DNA of 15,945 nt, from contig JAGLNY010000190.1 of assembly GCA_023139255.1 (NCBI GenBank), positions 1-15,945 on the forward strand. Reading direction: 5' to 3'. The translations under genes were made by a program, and so were the position numbers. Positions within the stretch are counted from its first letter, which is position 1, and the number at the start of each line of letters is the position of its first letter. Below, piece after piece: positions 14,606-15,945 of this stretch. The DNA comes from Spirochaetales bacterium (GTDB taxonomy: Bacteria; Spirochaetota; Spirochaetia; JABMQR01). Under the pieces are notes generated by a model. The model made no database searches, had not been told where the DNA came from, and saw only the letters and a list, made by a program, of their open reading frames with translations.

Positions 14606-15253
14606 ATGAGTGAAAATAAAACACAAATTGATGAAATAGCAAATCAGATGAAGCTGGCGAATGACGGACTCACAGATCAGGATAAAGCATACTTCTGCGA
14701 CACACGGCCTCATGCTGTGGAACCGTATAGAGGTATCCTTGAAAAATTTGCCAACTGGGCACGGTCACAATCCCTCTGGATCCTGGGTTACGGCACAGGG
14801 TGCGGTGCGATTGAGCTGCGCCCCTTAATGACATCACGATACGATATGTACCGGTATGGAATCCAGCCCCGTCCCACTCCCAGACAGTCATGTGTTTTCG
14901 TAATTGGCGGGTACGCATCAGTTAAAACCACAAAAAGGATTGTCAGGAGTTATGAACAGATGCAGGGCCCTAAATTCGTTCTCGGTCTCGGCAGCTGTAC
15001 GGTAAACGGCGGCATGTACTGGGACAGCTACAATACCATAAACCGGCTCGATCACTATATCCCGGTAGATGTCTATATTGCCGGATGTATGCCCCGGCCC
15101 GAAGCCCTTCTTGCCGGTTTCAACACCCTTAAGGGAATTATCCGCGAAGGAAAAGCTGAAGGGATGAATAAGTACATTGAGAATTTTGACTGGTACAAGG
15201 CAAACCAGAAAAAGATCATAAAAGATTGGAATATGCCTGATTATAATTGGTAG
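14606..15253 (+). CDS. NuoB/MbxJ-like small iron-sulfur subunit
   Basis: This 215-residue cytoplasmic subunit would carry the 4Fe-4S cluster closest to the catalytic site and would pass electrons to the NuoD-like subunit. It has the NuoB fold markers GYGTGCGAIEL (61-71), SRYDMYRYGI (77-86), TPRQSCVFVI (91-100), GSCTVNGGMY (129-138) and AGCMPRPEALL (159-169). Cysteines 66, 131 and 161 align with cluster ligands. The tandem cysteine of NuoB (CC) is replaced by Cys-Gly, and the CxxC of group 4 hydrogenases is absent. An additional Cys96 sits where NuoB proteins usually have alanine-aspartate. An N-terminal extension of about 45 residues precedes the fold. TTAGGAG lies six bases before the ATG. 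It shares the GC level of the upstream genes, in contrast to the next gene. Confidence 0.92.
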   Translation: MSENKTQIDEIANQMKLANDGLTDQDKAYFCDTRPHAVEPYRGILEKFANWARSQSLWILGYGTGCGAIELRPLMTSRYDMYRYGIQPRPTPRQSCVFVIGGYASVKTTKRIVRSYEQMQGPKFVLGLGSCTVNGGMYWDSYNTINRLDHYIPVDVYIAGCMPRPEALLAGFNTLKGIIREGKAEGMNKYIENFDWYKANQKKIIKDWNMPDYNW

Positions 15254-15261
15254 GAAATTGA

Positions 15262-15889
15262 ATGGAACAAATATTAAAAAGAATTAAAGAAAAAATTGAG
15301 ATAGAACCTGTAACAAAACAGAAGAGCGATCTTTATTTTAACAAAATTCAATATCAAAGATATCAACGAGCATAAAGCCAATCAGGTTTTTCTTACTGCA
15401 GAGAAAAAAGACCTTGAGAGTGTGATATTATATCTTAAGGAATTTGAGAAATACGATCACTTAACTATGATATCATGTGTTGATCATATTGAAGATAATC
15501 AATTTCAACTGACATATCTTCTAAGAAACTATAACAATAATGCTGATACTATTGTAAGAGTTTTCATCGACAGAGAGAATCCTACCATGACCAGTATTAA
15601 TCAACTCTGGGCAGGTGCAAGGGTCTATGAAAGAGAATTGAAAGAAATGTACGGAATAGATTTTCCCGGATGTCCAAGAGTTGATGATGCATTTGTACTT
15701 GAAGGATGGGAAACAATTCCACCTATGAGAAAAGACTTTGATACTAAGAAATACTCAGAAGAAACGTTCTTCCCGAGAGATGGAAGATCTACATTAGATC
15801 CTACGGAGCAAATGGAAGCTGAAATGTACCCTGTGGAAGCAGAAGTAAAGAAAAGCATCACGAAAGAATTTCGCGATAACTCGAAATAA
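15262..15889 (+). pseudogene. NuoC/MbxK-like subunit with an apparent +1 frameshift
   Basis: This is the 30-kDa-type subunit that binds the NuoD-like catalytic subunit. The first part starts at ATG 15262, after TAGGA, and runs 37 codons to a TAA at 15373. The remainder is in the next frame, open from 15314 to the TAA at 15887. Both pieces look like one protein. The second holds the family signature SINQLWAGARVYERELKEMY (about 15595-15654) and later PPMRKDFD. Removing one base from AAAA (15343-15346) or TTTT (15336-15339) restores a single 208-residue frame of normal length. It may be a sequencing error, a real inactivating mutation or a programmed slip. Without correction a GTG at 15422 would give only a truncated 155-residue product. 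The gene is markedly AT-rich and uses AGA for nearly every arginine, unlike the upstream operon. Confidence 0.75.
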
Positions 15890-15929
15890 AAGTCATACTG
15901 AGTTAATCGAAGTATAAGACTTTTATTTT
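15888..15929 (+). terminator. terminator-like hairpin after the NuoC-like gene
   Basis: The sequence just past the stop folds into a stem: AAAAGTC (15888-15894) with GACTTTT (15918-15924), continued by ATACT (15895-15899) with AGTAT (15911-15915). There is a two-base bulge and an 11-base loop. It runs into TTTTATTTT (15921-15929). This is unexpected inside an operon whose catalytic subunit should follow. The last two bases of the window (AT) may be the beginning of an ATG for that gene, with AGG eight bases before. Confidence 0.5.
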
Positions 15930-15945
15930 AAATCAGGTACGACAT

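Noticed and set aside
7834..15889. Reading the locus as a plain Mrp antiporter or as complex I (Nuo).
   Set aside because: Mrp operons lack NuoH/B/C-like genes, and Nuo operons lack MrpE/F/G/B. The combination and order are those of Mbh/Mbx-type complexes.
1..15945. CRISPR arrays, tRNA or rRNA genes, insertion-sequence transposases.
   Set aside because: No regularly spaced repeats, cloverleaf-like sequences, rRNA segments or transposase motifs were seen on either strand.

Overview
The window looks like chromosomal DNA from a strictly anaerobic, diderm bacterium. It carries a FadL/PorV-type outer-membrane barrel protein with a signal peptide, a NapH-type iron-sulfur membrane protein, and a large ferredoxin-linked respiratory complex of the Mrp-Mbh/Mbx type. 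The barrel protein resembles the UPF0164-type proteins of spirochaetes, so Spirochaetota is a reasonable guess, but nothing in the sequence fixes the phylum. Base composition is not uniform. The respiratory operon and hipBA are moderately GC-rich. The last roughly 680 bases are clearly AT-rich.

Layout. (1) Positions 1-130: the probable 3' tail of a plus-strand gene and its terminator. (2) 224-4039, minus strand: transketolase, then a NapH-like polyferredoxin membrane protein, then a translationally coupled single-span protein with an internal repeat. (3) 4209-5853, plus strand: a leader with a possible ten-codon peptide and a hairpin, the outer-membrane barrel protein, and a strong terminator. 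(4) 5882-7586, minus strand: a hipB-hipA toxin-antitoxin pair, with a 57-codon C-terminal remnant of a PHP-domain gene attached to the 3' end of hipA, which marks a rearrangement scar. (5) 7834 to the window end, plus strand: one tightly overlapping operon behind a good sigma-70-like promoter.

The operon reads MrpE, MrpF, MrpG, DUF4040 (MbhD), an MbhE+MrpB fusion, MrpC, a 1112-residue fusion of two antiporter modules, NuoH-like, NuoB-like and NuoC-like. The first seven genes would form the cation/proton-pumping membrane arm, NuoH-like the membrane anchor, and NuoB/NuoC-like the start of the peripheral redox arm. The gene order (NuoH-like before NuoB-like), the doubled antiporter module and the lack of a separate MbhI gene fit the Mbx/Mbs branch better than the classical energy-converting hydrogenase Mbh. 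The deciding catalytic subunit (NuoD/MbxL-like) lies beyond the window.

The most notable points are the two subunit fusions; the non-standard cysteine pattern of the NuoB-like subunit; the NuoC-like gene, which carries an apparent +1 frameshift, sits in an abruptly AT-rich segment and is followed by a terminator-like hairpin; and the hipBA/PHP junction.
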